Assembly (NCBI GenBank): GCA_042138015.1
Contig: JBHIVA010000002.1
Location: forward strand, 1-64,000
DNA: 64,000 nt
Direction of reading: 5' to 3'
From: TH1177 sp042138015
GTDB taxonomy: Archaea; Thermoproteota; Nitrososphaeria; Nitrososphaerales; Nitrososphaeraceae
Shown here: piece after piece, positions 27,159 to 36,124 of the stretch
How the letters are laid out: each line of letters starts with the position of its first letter
How positions within the stretch are numbered: the first letter of the stretch is position 1
Notes under the pieces: generated by a model
Told to the model about the DNA's origin: nothing
Database searches by the model: none
The model's input: only the letters and a program-made list of their open reading frames with translations
Made by a program: the position numbers and the translations under genes

Positions 27159-28021
27159 AGTCGTTATTAGATTATATAGAATTAAGGAAGACCCTGCGAA
27201 ATTTTATACTTGAAGATTTAGGACGCGGGGATATAACTAGTGAAAATCTAGAACACAAAGATAGGATAGTGTCAGCATTTATAATATATAAATCCAACAT
27301 AACTTGTATTCTGAGTGGAATAGAAGAAGTAGAAATGCTATTCGATATGTTTGGCTGTGAGACAACCTACTTAAAAAAAGATGGAGACAAAATCTCTCCA
27401 TATACACGCGTAATAAAAATCAGAGGAAAGGCAAAGGAAATTTTAAAGGTTGAAAGAACCGCATTAAACTTGCTTATGCGGATGAGTGGAATTGCTACAA
27501 ATACAAGATCATTTGTAGAGATAGTAAAACATATCGATTCTTCCATAGTTGTATCCGCTACCAGAAAGACCGCACCAGGTTTACGAATATTGGATAAAAA
27601 AGCTGTCGTTGCTGGTGGTGGTGATTCTCATAGGTTCCGACTAGATGATATGGTTATAATAAAGAGCAATCATTTACAGATTGACAAATCAATAACAAAT
27701 TTAATATCTCTAATGAAAAAAAGAGTTGGATCATCCATAAAAATAGAATGTGAAGTGAGAGACCATGAAGAGGCTCTTGAAGCAATTCAAGCAGGTGTAG
27801 ATGTGATAATGTTAGATAACTTTTCTCCTTCTCAAGTTAAAAGAACAATTAATAAAATTAGAGATTTGAACCTTCGAAAGAAGGTTAAGATTGAGATTTC
27901 AGGTGGTATCACTAAAGAAAATATATCTAAATATGCGATTCATAAACCTGATATTATTTCAGTAGGTTATTTAACCCACTCATCTGAAGCATTAGACTTT
28001 AGTTTAAGAATATCAAATTAA
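27155..28021 (+). CDS. nadC: Quinolinate phosphoribosyltransferase NadC
   Basis: Converts quinolinate and PRPP to nicotinate mononucleotide in NAD synthesis. Family marks: EDLGRGDITSENL (about 17-29), LNLLMRMSGIATNTRSFV, VSATRKTAPGLR, KKAVVAGGGDSHRF, IIKSNHL, EVRDHEEALEAI and DVIMLDNFSP. Length 288 aa is normal. TTG start overlaps spt4's TGA by four bases (TTGA). It opens the NAD set completed by nadA and nadX on the same strand. Confidence 0.96.
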   Translation: MKSLLDYIELRKTLRNFILEDLGRGDITSENLEHKDRIVSAFIIYKSNITCILSGIEEVEMLFDMFGCETTYLKKDGDKISPYTRVIKIRGKAKEILKVERTALNLLMRMSGIATNTRSFVEIVKHIDSSIVVSATRKTAPGLRILDKKAVVAGGGDSHRFRLDDMVIIKSNHLQIDKSITNLISLMKKRVGSSIKIECEVRDHEEALEAIQAGVDVIMLDNFSPSQVKRTINKIRDLNLRKKVKIEISGGITKENISKYAIHKPDIISVGYLTHSSEALDFSLRISN

Positions 28022-28055
28022 TCATTTATGTATGTTATATTCAATTGAGATGAGA

Positions 28056-28235
28056 TTATCTTCTTCTATTACGTTCTGGCTTCTTTTGTCCAGGTGGAAT
28101 CCTCTTTTCAAATCTCTTTATGTAATTTTCCTTGTTTCTTACCTTGGATATTGAACTTGATTTTTCCTTTGCTTGTACTTTCGGTGTTTGACCCTTTACC
28201 TTCCCTGCTTTTGTAAGTGATCCGTGAGTTGGCAT
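28056..28235 (-). CDS. rps30e: Ribosomal protein S30e
   Basis: Basic 59-aa small-subunit protein. From ATG at 28235 it reads MPTHGSLTKAGKVKGQTPKV, then a Lys/Ser spacer and KVRNKENYIKRFEKR, both signature parts of S30e. Upstream in-frame sequence to 28304 lacks S30e character, so the later ATG is chosen. It is encoded opposite to nadC and nadA, convergent with the former. Confidence 0.93.
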   Translation of the reverse strand: MPTHGSLTKAGKVKGQTPKVQAKEKSSSISKVRNKENYIKRFEKRIPPGQKKPERNRRR

Positions 28236-28378
28236 AAATATAATTATAGTAAATCGATTATTAAATGTAACACCATAATGTGGCAATCTTTGTATCCCGT
28301 GCACATTATTGAGGCAAATGTATCCTAGATAGTACTAACTTAAATGCTCATTCAATAGATCTTAGTATTCTAGAGTAA

Positions 28379-29329
28379 TTGAACCTCTCAAAAAACCAGT
28401 ATATTGAAGAAATCATTTCTTTAAAAAAAGAAACAGATGCAGTAATACTTGCACATAATTATCAGCTTCCAGAAGTGCAAGATGTAGCTGATTTTGTAGG
28501 CGACTCACTAGCTCTGTCAAGATCAGCAGAGAAAACAAAGGCAAAAACCATTATTTTTTGTGGTGTCCATTTTATGGCCGAGACTGCATCGATAATTTGT
28601 CCTGATAAGACTGTTCTTATACCAGATGCCTCTGCTGGTTGTTCTCTTGCGTCCTCCATTAATTCTAAAGAATTGGAAAACTGGAAGAAGCAACATCCTG
28701 GAGCCGTTGTAGTGAGTTATGTAAACACTTCTGCGGATGTGAAAGCTCTTTCTGACTATTGTTGTACTTCTTCCAACGCGGTTAAAATTGTAAATAGTAT
28801 ACCTAAACATAAAGAGATCCTCTTTCTCCCTGATATGTTCTTGGGAGCATATGTTTCAGAAGTAACCAAAAGAAAAAATATGTTCATATGGCCAGGTGAA
28901 TGTCACGTCCATGCAGGAATTAAATCTGAAGATATCAACTTAATGTTAAAGAAATACAAAAATGCAGATTTTTTGGTACATCCAGAATGTAGTTGTACAT
29001 CTTCTACTTTGTATCATATCGCTACTGGTGATTTATTTAAGACTGGTCACATTTTATCTACTGAAGGGATGATGAAACATGCAAAGAATTCAACAAATAA
29101 TGAATTTGTGGTTGCCACAGAAACAGGAATACTTTATAGGATGCAAAAGGAAAATCGCCACAAAAGTTTCATACCAATTAAAAGTGATGCAACCTGTAAA
29201 TATATGAAAATGATAACGATCGAAAAAGTTTACAACTCATTATTAAATAATGTCTACAGAGTTAAAGTCGATAGAAGAAAAGCTGAACGGGCAAGACTCG
29301 CGATTGAAAAAATGTTATCTATTGGATAA
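28379..29329 (+). CDS. nadA: Quinolinate synthase NadA
   Basis: Iron-sulfur enzyme condensing iminoaspartate with dihydroxyacetone phosphate to quinolinate. Seen: ILAHNYQLPEVQDVADFVGD (about 22-41), SLALS, FCGVHFMAETA with the first cluster Cys, PDASAGCSLA, SYVNTSADVKA, WPGECHVHAGI with the second Cys, HPECSCTSS, and DATCKYMKMI with the third. Length 316 aa is typical. TTG start. Works with NadX (iminoaspartate supply) and NadC. Confidence 0.96.
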   Translation: MNLSKNQYIEEIISLKKETDAVILAHNYQLPEVQDVADFVGDSLALSRSAEKTKAKTIIFCGVHFMAETASIICPDKTVLIPDASAGCSLASSINSKELENWKKQHPGAVVVSYVNTSADVKALSDYCCTSSNAVKIVNSIPKHKEILFLPDMFLGAYVSEVTKRKNMFIWPGECHVHAGIKSEDINLMLKKYKNADFLVHPECSCTSSTLYHIATGDLFKTGHILSTEGMMKHAKNSTNNEFVVATETGILYRMQKENRHKSFIPIKSDATCKYMKMITIEKVYNSLLNNVYRVKVDRRKAERARLAIEKMLSIG

Positions 29330-29497
29330 GTTTTATTATATTATTATATTAAACTATAAATAGACATAGTTACTTATATTCGGATAATTAATGTCCATAA
29401 TATAGATTTTATATCTGACTTCCGTTAAAATAATTAAATTGATCCATTGAATTGTTAGAAATCTATTAATTTAATTCCTTATCCTATATTATTAGAA

Positions 29498-30334
29498 ATG
29501 AAAAATATTGCAATAATTGGTTGTGGAGCTATAGGAAGTGAACTAGCAATATTTATCGATGCTGAGATGGTTAATTCCGTAAAAATCATCTCGCTTTTTG
29601 ATTTGAAAACTAATCAACTTGAAAATTTAAAACACAATCTAAAAAATAATTTTCCAGAAACCTTTTCCGATTTTTCACAATTTATTTCATCCAAACTTTT
29701 TAAAAAAGTAGATATGGTGATCGAATCAGCTTCGCAATCTGCAGTTAAAGAGTATATTAAACCAGTGTTGGAACAACAAAAAGATATACTTATAATGAGT
29801 GTTGGATCCTTTGCAGATTCAAATTTTTTCTGTGATGTTGTTAAATATGTAAATAAACACGGTAACAATATATATGTTCCATCTGGGGCAATAGCAGGTA
29901 TAGATGCCATAAAAAGTGTTAAGCATTTTATAACATCTGTTACATTGACGACTACCAAAAACCCAAAATCCCTTAAAGGTGCCCCGTTTTTCGAAACATC
30001 TGACATAGACTTGAGTTCATTGGAAAAAAAAACTACTATTTTTGAGGGTTCAGCAGACGAAGCAGTAGAACAATTTCCAGCAAACGTCAATGTCGCAGCC
30101 CTTTTAGGATTAGTTGGATTGGGAATGGAAAAGACAAGAGTAATAATTATTGCTGATCCTTCGATCCTAATTAATAAACATGAGATTAAAGTAACAGGTA
30201 AATTTGGAGAATTTATCATCAAAGTAAAGAATATTCCTAGTTCTAAAAACCCGAAAACTAGTTACTTGGCTATACTGTCAGCTATTGAATGTTTAAGGTC
30301 AATAGTAACGACAGGAATTAAATATGGAACATAA
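29498..30334 (+). CDS. nadX: L-aspartate dehydrogenase NadX
   Basis: Oxidises aspartate to iminoaspartate with NAD(P), replacing the oxygen-dependent NadB oxidase. The Rossmann start IAIIGCGAIGSELAIFID, the VIESASQSAV segment, MSVGSFAD, the active-site region YVPSGAIAGIDAIKS and the conserved FPANVNVAALLGLVG are all present. Length 278 aa. ATG start at 29498, 168 bases after nadA; possibly its own promoter. Completes the three-step path from aspartate to NaMN. Confidence 0.94.
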   Translation: MKNIAIIGCGAIGSELAIFIDAEMVNSVKIISLFDLKTNQLENLKHNLKNNFPETFSDFSQFISSKLFKKVDMVIESASQSAVKEYIKPVLEQQKDILIMSVGSFADSNFFCDVVKYVNKHGNNIYVPSGAIAGIDAIKSVKHFITSVTLTTTKNPKSLKGAPFFETSDIDLSSLEKKTTIFEGSADEAVEQFPANVNVAALLGLVGLGMEKTRVIIIADPSILINKHEIKVTGKFGEFIIKVKNIPSSKNPKTSYLAILSAIECLRSIVTTGIKYGT

Positions 30335-30416
30335 AAATTAAAGTTTAGAAAACTATTTGATTCAAAAATATATAATTTATATTGATCTTTTAGTTACAAA
30401 ATAAAATAAAATAAGA

Positions 30417-30794
30417 TTGTTAAATAACCTAATTGCTATTATTGTGATATGTTTTATTGTTGTTGGAAGTCTCTGGGGAATTGGAAATCTGTTAAACCCT
30501 GAAGAAAAGGAAATACAACAAACCGATGGTATTTTACTATTAGCAGAAAATAATTTATTTAATAAAAGCAATCCAACTATTTACGTAGATAAAAATTTTC
30601 CTCAAAAATTAACCATAGTTAATAAGGACTTTGTAAAACATGACTTTATAATTGATGCTTTAAATATTAATACCGCTTTTATAGCATCAGGTCAGGATTA
30701 CACAACTGGTATAGGATCTCAAAGTAGTGGTATTTTTGAATATTATTGTTCATTGCATCCTTCTACTATGCGTGGAGAAGTTATAATTTCCTGA
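30417..30794 (+). CDS. Membrane-anchored cupredoxin (type 1 copper protein)
   Basis: 125 aa with an N-terminal helix (LIAIIVICFIVVGSLWGIG) and an extracellular plastocyanin-like domain. Copper ligands are visible: His in FVKHDFII and the loop YYCSLHPSTM supplying Cys, His and Met. It would carry single electrons outside the membrane. Such cupredoxins are abundant in ammonia-oxidising archaea and replace cytochromes. TTG start at 30417. Confidence 0.88.
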   Translation: MLNNLIAIIVICFIVVGSLWGIGNLLNPEEKEIQQTDGILLLAENNLFNKSNPTIYVDKNFPQKLTIVNKDFVKHDFIIDALNINTAFIASGQDYTTGIGSQSSGIFEYYCSLHPSTMRGEVIIS

Positions 30795-30981
30795 TTGCAG
30801 GGTTAGCTCAATAACTTATCTGAAATTTACCGACAAAATTTAGAGATGCTCTGCCAAATACTAACAATAATATTTTTTAATTTTTTGATAATTGAGATTG
30901 TTGGCGATATTTAAGAGATATTCAATCCAGATCGATAATGATAGAAAGAGTTATTTCTAACAAGCTCAATTTATATTTATT

Positions 30982-31263
30982 ATGTTTAATTCCAACTCCA
31001 ATAAGAAGAAAAAAATAGAAAAGATAAATCTAGGAATAAAACAAACAGTTTTGGAAAGAGCTAAACACAGATGTCAAGTTTGTTCTAAAAAATTTAATAA
31101 TCAGGAAATCCCTTTTTTTAATCATATAAATGGTTCATTGAAAGATAATAGACCTGCTAATCTGAAAGCTTTATGCAAAGAATGCTTTGAAATAACAGGA
31201 GAAAATAAGATAAAAGATAATATGTTTGGAAAAATCCGTTGTATTATTAGAAAAGTGATTTAG
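30982..31263 (+). CDS. Small HNH-endonuclease-like protein
   Basis: 93 aa. After a Lys-rich start, CQVCSKKF (residues about 34-41), FFNHINGSLKDNRPANLKAL and CKEC follow the layout of HNH nucleases (two zinc knuckles around H-x-N...NL..LC). The canonical first His of the HNH/DHI motif is replaced by Asn-His (FNHI), so activity is uncertain. May cut DNA as part of a repair or mobile function; no partner is adjacent. Confidence 0.65.
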   Translation: MFNSNSNKKKKIEKINLGIKQTVLERAKHRCQVCSKKFNNQEIPFFNHINGSLKDNRPANLKALCKECFEITGENKIKDNMFGKIRCIIRKVI

Positions 31264-31297
31264 TAAAAATTTCTAAAAAATCGGCTAATTTTTAGAT

Positions 31298-31468
31298 TTA
31301 TTGAAAATTAGATCCTTGGACATGACTAGAGTTCAAAAAAAGGTTTTTGTGATCTTCCGAACAAAAAAATTCGATTTTTATAACTCCCCTATTTGAATCC
31401 CCTTCTACATGGGGCCAACCTAAATCAGAAAAAGAACTTCCACAATATGCACAAATCTTAAAATCCAT
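31298..31468 (-). CDS. Small protein with CxxC motif
   Basis: 56 aa from ATG at 31468. CAYC at residues 6-9 and a later Cys and His (FFCSEDHKN, about 35-42) could make a treble-clef-like zinc site. No family recognised. Lies between two small plus-strand zinc proteins and converges with the HNH gene. Confidence 0.5.
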   Translation of the reverse strand: MDFKICAYCGSSFSDLGWPHVEGDSNRGVIKIEFFCSEDHKNLFLNSSHVQGSNFQ

Positions 31469-31538
31469 ATTGTAAATTAAATCTCTACTTATAAAAACGA
31501 TAAATTCGATAACTATTATATTACATATATTTGATATT

Positions 31539-31721
31539 TTGATGATGACTATATTTCTGCAACTAGTCTGTGATCAATGTAAAAAAGTTTTACTAGAGAA
31601 GAAAGGTCAATCAAATTTGGATAGCGAAAGGTTTCCAATAACTGACGAAGAAGCGGCCTTCCTAAATAAAGAACACAGAGGACATGAATGTCATATCGAA
31701 GCTATTGAAAAGACGAATTAA
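31539..31721 (+). CDS. Small zinc-binding protein, function unknown
   Basis: 60 aa. CDQCKKVL at residues 11-18 and a distal HRGHECH at about 46-52 give Cys-x2-Cys and His/Cys ligands. Charged, soluble. No family recognised. ATG at 31539 or the next codons. Confidence 0.5.
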   Translation: MMMTIFLQLVCDQCKKVLLEKKGQSNLDSERFPITDEEAAFLNKEHRGHECHIEAIEKTN

Positions 31722-31772
31722 TTATAGGAATAACCAACAAATATTAATCTATTAGAAATTGTCGATAAGGCA

Positions 31773-31895
31773 ATGAAGAAAATTATCCATGACATTGATG
31801 ATCAACTGTCTGTTATCCCTCCAAGTCTTCGATTAAGTCATTTCGAAGAACTATGCTGTAAGAAAGCTTTAAATTCTATGTATTCAAGCATTTAA
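31773..31895 (+). CDS. Possible 40-aa protein
   Basis: ATG at 31773 to TAA at 31893-31895, ending two bases before the ATG of the next gene: MKKIIHDIDDQLSVIPPSLR then LSHFEELCCKKALNSMYSSI. It looks coding-like but has no known motif. Tight spacing hints at coupling with the secreted protein downstream. Confidence 0.3.
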   Translation: MKKIIHDIDDQLSVIPPSLRLSHFEELCCKKALNSMYSSI

Positions 31896-31897
31896 CA

Positions 31898-32683
31898 ATG
31901 TCTAAAACAATAACATATTTAGGTACATTAGGTGTATTTCTAATAGCCATAGTTACTATGGGAATACAAATTCCAGGATCTATTCAGGCACAAGAAAGTG
32001 AAATTGAATCAGTTAATGCTACTGGATCAGTTAATGCTACTGAGTCAGTAAACGCAACAGAAACTACTACAGCTACATCTGAAGAGATTGCAGAACCAGT
32101 AGTAGAACCAAAAGTAGTGTCTATTGCTGTTGGTGATTCTTTTGCTCAACAAGGAACTGTTACCTCAACACAAGATCCTCTCCCTGGTCATGAAGCACAT
32201 CAATTAGCTCTCATATTACCTCCAAGATCCGATGGCTCTGTCTACGACGGAACAATGACCTATACTGCAAGTAAACCAGTGGAAGTAGTTGTTTTACAGA
32301 ATTTTGGAAATACCACCAATATTGACTCTTATTATGGTGGAGTAGCAACAGCTCCATTAGGGGAAGGATTAGTTGCTCTTAGTTTGATGACTCCACAGTA
32401 TAGTGGTCCCATTAATGCTGCATCATTACCATTTGCAGGAAATGCACTTGCGTTACATACAATAGACGGAGAACCATTTGCTGCAACCTATACAGTAACG
32501 GGAGATGTTAGAGGTGTAGAAACTTTTGACAACGTCGTACCAGCGCCAATAGTAGAAGCTACCGAAGCAGAAGAACCAGCAGCAGATGATGAAAAAGGGG
32601 ATGATGGAGATAAAAAAGATAAAAAAGATAAAAAAGATAAAAATGATGAAGATGATGAAGATGAAAACGGCAAGGATGAATAA
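31898..32683 (+). CDS. Secreted protein with sequon repeats and charged C-terminal tail
   Basis: 261 aa. Signal peptide of about 27 residues (LGTLGVFLIAIVTMGIQIPG, then SIQAQE). Three copies of a six-residue unit (SVNATG/E) supply N-glycosylation sites at about 38-55. A beta-rich domain follows (VVSIAVGDSFAQQGTV ... YTVTGDVRGVE). The C-terminal 45 residues are Glu/Asp-rich, then KKDKKDKKDK, then acidic again. Likely an extracellular surface protein; function unknown. Confidence 0.65.
   Translation: MSKTITYLGTLGVFLIAIVTMGIQIPGSIQAQESEIESVNATGSVNATESVNATETTTATSEEIAEPVVEPKVVSIAVGDSFAQQGTVTSTQDPLPGHEAHQLALILPPRSDGSVYDGTMTYTASKPVEVVVLQNFGNTTNIDSYYGGVATAPLGEGLVALSLMTPQYSGPINAASLPFAGNALALHTIDGEPFAATYTVTGDVRGVETFDNVVPAPIVEATEAEEPAADDEKGDDGDKKDKKDKKDKNDEDDEDENGKDE
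32009..32062 (+). repeat. 18-bp repeat, three copies
   Basis: Three head-to-tail copies of an 18-base unit (first two nearly identical, TCAGTTAATGCTACTGGA-like; the third diverged at synonymous sites). They encode the SVNATG/E sequon repeats of the secreted protein. Confidence 0.8.
32609..32644 (+). repeat. 9-bp repeat, four copies
   Basis: Four head-to-tail copies of GATAAAAAA (last one GATAAAAAT) coding for Asp-Lys-Lys in the charged tail of the secreted protein. Such short repeats are prone to slip and vary in number. Confidence 0.8.
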
Positions 32684-32849
32684 TACTCGTTAATCTATAT
32701 TCCTTATTTTTATTTTAAATACAAAGTCAGTATCCTATAATCTTCTATTAAATTTACATGATCTTGCTGAAATGATTTCCACGAAATTGTTTATTAAGTA
32801 ATACTAAAAAATTGGGAATAAGTATAAAAAATCTAATTGAAGGAACAAG

Positions 32850-33350
32850 TTAATATTCTTCTATTTTGAAATTTATTAATCCCCCAGCCTCTACTATCTT
32901 TGATATTAATTCAGGAAAAGGTTTGATTGAATATTTTTCCCCTTTTGTTTCATTAACTATTTTACTATTGTCCAAATCAATTTCTAATACATCTTTATCC
33001 TGGATTTTTTTGACCATACTTGGATCTATTTCTATTGGTAGTAAATATCCTCCATCTACTGCATTTCTATAGAAAATTCTTGCGAACGAAGGAGATAAAA
33101 TTGCTTTTATTCCAACCTCATGCAGAGCAATAGGAGCGTGTTCTCTGCTAGATCCACAACCAAAATTTTTACCTGTTACCAAAAAGTCCCCTTTACTTAC
33201 TTTGGAAGAAAAATTAGGATCAAGTCCTTCCATTGCATGTTTACCTAATTCCTTATGATCATGTATTTTCAAATACGCACCAGGAATAATTACATCCGTA
33301 TCTATGTTTTCTAGATCATATTTAATGACCTTCCCTTTCAAAACTTCCAT
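32850..33350 (-). CDS. leuD: 3-isopropylmalate (or homoaconitate) dehydratase small subunit
   Basis: 166-aa swivel domain of an aconitase-family isomerase. Hallmarks: DLENIDTDVIIPGAYL (residues 10-25), NFGCGSSREHAPIAL, IARIFYRNAVDGGYLLP-like SFARIFYRNA, and the tail AGGLINFKIEEY. Its ATG at 33350 follows the large-subunit stop with no gap. With the large subunit it isomerises 2- to 3-isopropylmalate in leucine synthesis, or homologous acids. Confidence 0.93.
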   Translation of the reverse strand: MEVLKGKVIKYDLENIDTDVIIPGAYLKIHDHKELGKHAMEGLDPNFSSKVSKGDFLVTGKNFGCGSSREHAPIALHEVGIKAILSPSFARIFYRNAVDGGYLLPIEIDPSMVKKIQDKDVLEIDLDNSKIVNETKGEKYSIKPFPELISKIVEAGGLINFKIEEY

Positions 33351-34628
33351 TTATACCACATCCCTTGGGTCAGTTATTTTTCCAGTGATAGCGGAAGAAG
33401 CTACGACTAACGGAGAAGCTAAATATGTTTTTGATTCTACATGACCCATTCTTCCAGGAAAATTTCTATTTGTAGTACTAATACATATTTCATCCTTTGA
33501 TAGCACACCCATATGGGCACCACAACATGCACCACAAGTCGGTGGTCCAACTACTGCTCCAGCCTCCAAAAAAATGGTAACTAAACCTTCTTTCATTGCT
33601 TTTAGGAATATTGATTGTGCAGCAGGTAAAACCTCTGTTCTAACCTTTACTTTTCTACCTTTCATAATTTTCGCAGCATTTCTTAAATCTTCTAATTTAG
33701 CGCCAGTACAAGAACCAATGTATGCTTTATCTACCTCGGTTCCTTGCAATTCTCTTACTACAGCAATATTTTCGGGAGAAAATGGTTTGGCAACGATTGG
33801 TTCAAGTTTTTCTATATCATAAGAATAAACTTCAGAAAACTCTGCATCTACGTCACTGAAGACAGGATTATAATTCTTATTTGTTCTCGAATTCAAATAT
33901 TCATAGGTAGTTTTATCTGGTTCTATTATTCCATTTTTTGCTCCTGCTTCTGTAGTCATATTTGTAAGTGTTATTCGTTCCTCCATGTTCATTTTTTCTA
34001 CAACCTCGCCAGAGAATTGCATTGTTTTATAATTTGCACCATCTGTTCCTATATCACCAATAATTTTTAAAATAATATCTTTCGCCATAATAAATTCTGG
34101 TTTTTTACCATTTATTTTGAATAACAATGCTTCTGGAACCCTGAACCAGATTTTTCCTTTCATTAATACATAGGCTATATCAGTGTGTCCTAATCCAACA
34201 GCTAAGGCTCCTACAGCTCCTGATGTGTTAGTATGAGAGTCTCCTCCAACATATAACTCACCAGGAAGGATTAATCCTTCTTCGTGAGATAATGTATGAC
34301 ATATCCCATATTGACCTAATCCGTATTTGTAATGCTTCGTAACATTAAATTTCTTAGACCAGTTAGATAAGAGAGCGATATTTTTCGCAGAAATTTTATC
34401 AGATGCAGGTACAAAGTGATCTTCGCTAATCCAGACTTTTTCAGGATCATATAATTTTTCGAGTTTTATACCTTTTTTTTCCCATTCAGAAAAAACCTTG
34501 ATTACTCCTGGACCTGAAACATCATGAATCATAACTTTGTCTATATCGGCTATTACAACTTCGCCAGGTGATACTTTATTTTTACCCGATGCCCTTGCTA
34601 TTATTTTTTCAGTAATATTCATTACCAT
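33351..34628 (-). CDS. leuC: 3-isopropylmalate (or homoaconitate) dehydratase large subunit
   Basis: 425-aa aconitase-type subunit holding a 4Fe-4S cluster. Key parts: HDVSGPGVIKVF, SNWSKKFNVTKHYKYG, GQYGICHTLSHEEG, GGDSHTNTSGAVGAL, the cluster Cys in YIGSCTGAKLEDLR, and two more in GPPTCGACCGAH; SCTNRNFPGRMG-like CISTTNRNFPGRMGH near the end. The archaeal short form. Upstream gene of a two-gene leuCD operon divergent from cofE; substrate (isopropylmalate, citraconate or homoaconitate) is not resolved by sequence alone. Confidence 0.94.
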   Translation of the reverse strand: MVMNITEKIIARASGKNKVSPGEVVIADIDKVMIHDVSGPGVIKVFSEWEKKGIKLEKLYDPEKVWISEDHFVPASDKISAKNIALLSNWSKKFNVTKHYKYGLGQYGICHTLSHEEGLILPGELYVGGDSHTNTSGAVGALAVGLGHTDIAYVLMKGKIWFRVPEALLFKINGKKPEFIMAKDIILKIIGDIGTDGANYKTMQFSGEVVEKMNMEERITLTNMTTEAGAKNGIIEPDKTTYEYLNSRTNKNYNPVFSDVDAEFSEVYSYDIEKLEPIVAKPFSPENIAVVRELQGTEVDKAYIGSCTGAKLEDLRNAAKIMKGRKVKVRTEVLPAAQSIFLKAMKEGLVTIFLEAGAVVGPPTCGACCGAHMGVLSKDEICISTTNRNFPGRMGHVESKTYLASPLVVASSAITGKITDPRDVV

Positions 34629-34691
34629 TGTATTATTTAAATAAAATTATTTTTTCTCTGAATTAAAACTTTCTAAAAAAATAAAAATGTA

Positions 34692-35477
34692 ATGAAAAGA
34701 ACTAATTTAAGAAAACAAATGATTCAACTAATTCCGATCCAAATTAAGAAAAAAAAGAAAATCTTTGATCTACCTCATTTAATTACTTCCACTGGATTTA
34801 TTTTCAAGGATAATGATATAATTATTGTTTCAAGCAAATTTGTCTCTATCAGTGAAGGAGCTATTTTAGATCTTTCATACGTTAAAGTAAGTTCGGAAGC
34901 AAAGAATCTATCAGAGAAATACTATATGGATCCTAGAATTGCAGAAATTGTACTTAGAGATTCGGATACAATATTTGGGGGATTGCCTGGATTCTTACTT
35001 GCTGTAAAAAACGGAGTGCTTGCTCCAAATGCAGGTATAGATAAATCTAATGTTCCAGAAAATCAAATAATTTGTTTACCAGCTAATGCATTTTATTCTG
35101 CTGAAAAGATTCGTTTACATTTTCTTATAGAGTACGGAATAAAAGTGGGCGTAGTAATTTCAGATAGTAGATTAATGCCAACAAGGATAGGAACTGTAGG
35201 TGTTGCTGTGGGATGTGCTGGAATAGAACCAGTTGAAGATTTGCGAGGTCATAAAGATCTCTATGGGAATATTATGAAATATACTTTAAAAGCAAATGCT
35301 GATTCTTTGGCAACTATGGGAACATTTCTAATGGGAGAAAGTGATGAGTCAATTCCGGTAGTAGTTGTTAGAGGAGCTAAAATACCATTAACAGATAGAA
35401 ATTTATCTTGGAGAGATTTAGCCATAGAATATAACGATGACATATATCTGAGAGGAATGAACCTAATTAATCAATAA
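34692..35477 (+). CDS. cofE: F420-0:gamma-glutamyl ligase CofE
   Basis: Adds L-glutamates to coenzyme F420-0 with GTP. Motifs: DIIIVSSKFVSISEGAI (about 45-61), IFGGLPGFLLAVKNGVLAPNAGIDKSNV split across the core, VGVVISDSRLMPTRIGTVGVAVG, and KANADSLATMGTFLMGES. Length 261 aa is normal. ATG start, divergent from leuC. F420 is widespread in ammonia-oxidising archaea, so this fits the host; other cof genes are outside the window. Confidence 0.93.
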   Translation: MKRTNLRKQMIQLIPIQIKKKKKIFDLPHLITSTGFIFKDNDIIIVSSKFVSISEGAILDLSYVKVSSEAKNLSEKYYMDPRIAEIVLRDSDTIFGGLPGFLLAVKNGVLAPNAGIDKSNVPENQIICLPANAFYSAEKIRLHFLIEYGIKVGVVISDSRLMPTRIGTVGVAVGCAGIEPVEDLRGHKDLYGNIMKYTLKANADSLATMGTFLMGESDESIPVVVVRGAKIPLTDRNLSWRDLAIEYNDDIYLRGMNLINQ

Positions 35478-35530
35478 TATTATTAGCATAGCGTTTTAAT
35501 ATAACTTTGATCTCAAAAATCAAATAACAC

Positions 35531-36082
35531 ATGTCAGAGTTCCTTACCAGTTACCCACGGAAGATAGGAATTTTAAAGGGCTTACAAGATTCAATTAAGT
35601 TGGAGGATATACAATTCGATCATTTAAGTTTAATGGTAAGAATAAAAAAAGATGAAATTATAAATGCCCTAATCGAAGAAGGATTTAAGAAAGTTAAATT
35701 AGAAAATAAGAAGCCAGGTCAAATCGGACATGGATTTGCAAAACGATTGAAAAAACCTTGGGAAATGCATATTCGTTTGTTAGAAATAAATCAGGGTTTG
35801 ATAGCTCTTCAAGGCGAAGTAGAAATCTCACGAAAGTATATCCAACATATTAGGTCGGTACGATGTCCTGTAGTATATGAAATAGAATCAATCTTAAAAA
35901 AACACAAAATTGAATACAAAATATGGAACTCGAAGGTACGAGATTATATAACACATGTTGTTGATAACCACCAAATTATTCTTAATTCTCCGAAAATTCC
36001 TGCAATGCCTTGGATTTTAATGATAGTATCTGGCTGTTTAATTGCAATTATGCATGGTTTTAAATTCTTAAGGATTTTTTAG
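35531..36082 (+). CDS. Membrane-tethered protein, function unknown
   Basis: 183 aa; soluble alpha/beta N-terminal part (MSEFLTSYPRKIGI ... WEMHIRLLEINQGLIALQGE) with a conserved-looking HPRS-like HIRSVRCPVV, then one C-terminal helix (MPWILMIVSGCLIAIMHGF) as tail anchor. No family recognised. It lies 54 bases after cofE and 42 bases before a GTPase gene, so cotranscription is likely. Confidence 0.65.
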   Translation: MSEFLTSYPRKIGILKGLQDSIKLEDIQFDHLSLMVRIKKDEIINALIEEGFKKVKLENKKPGQIGHGFAKRLKKPWEMHIRLLEINQGLIALQGEVEISRKYIQHIRSVRCPVVYEIESILKKHKIEYKIWNSKVRDYITHVVDNHQIILNSPKIPAMPWILMIVSGCLIAIMHGFKFLRIF

Positions 36083-36124
36083 ACAAGATTTTTTTATTCT
36101 ATTCTACCTATATATTTTGTAAAA

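Noticed and set aside
28056..28304. Longer version of S30e starting at 28304
   Set aside because: The extra 23 residues lack S30e sequence; the ATG at 28235 matches the known start of the family.
32488..32673. Serine-rich ORF opposite the charged tail
   Set aside because: Pure shadow of the AAA/GAT repeats coding for the Lys/Asp tail on the other strand.
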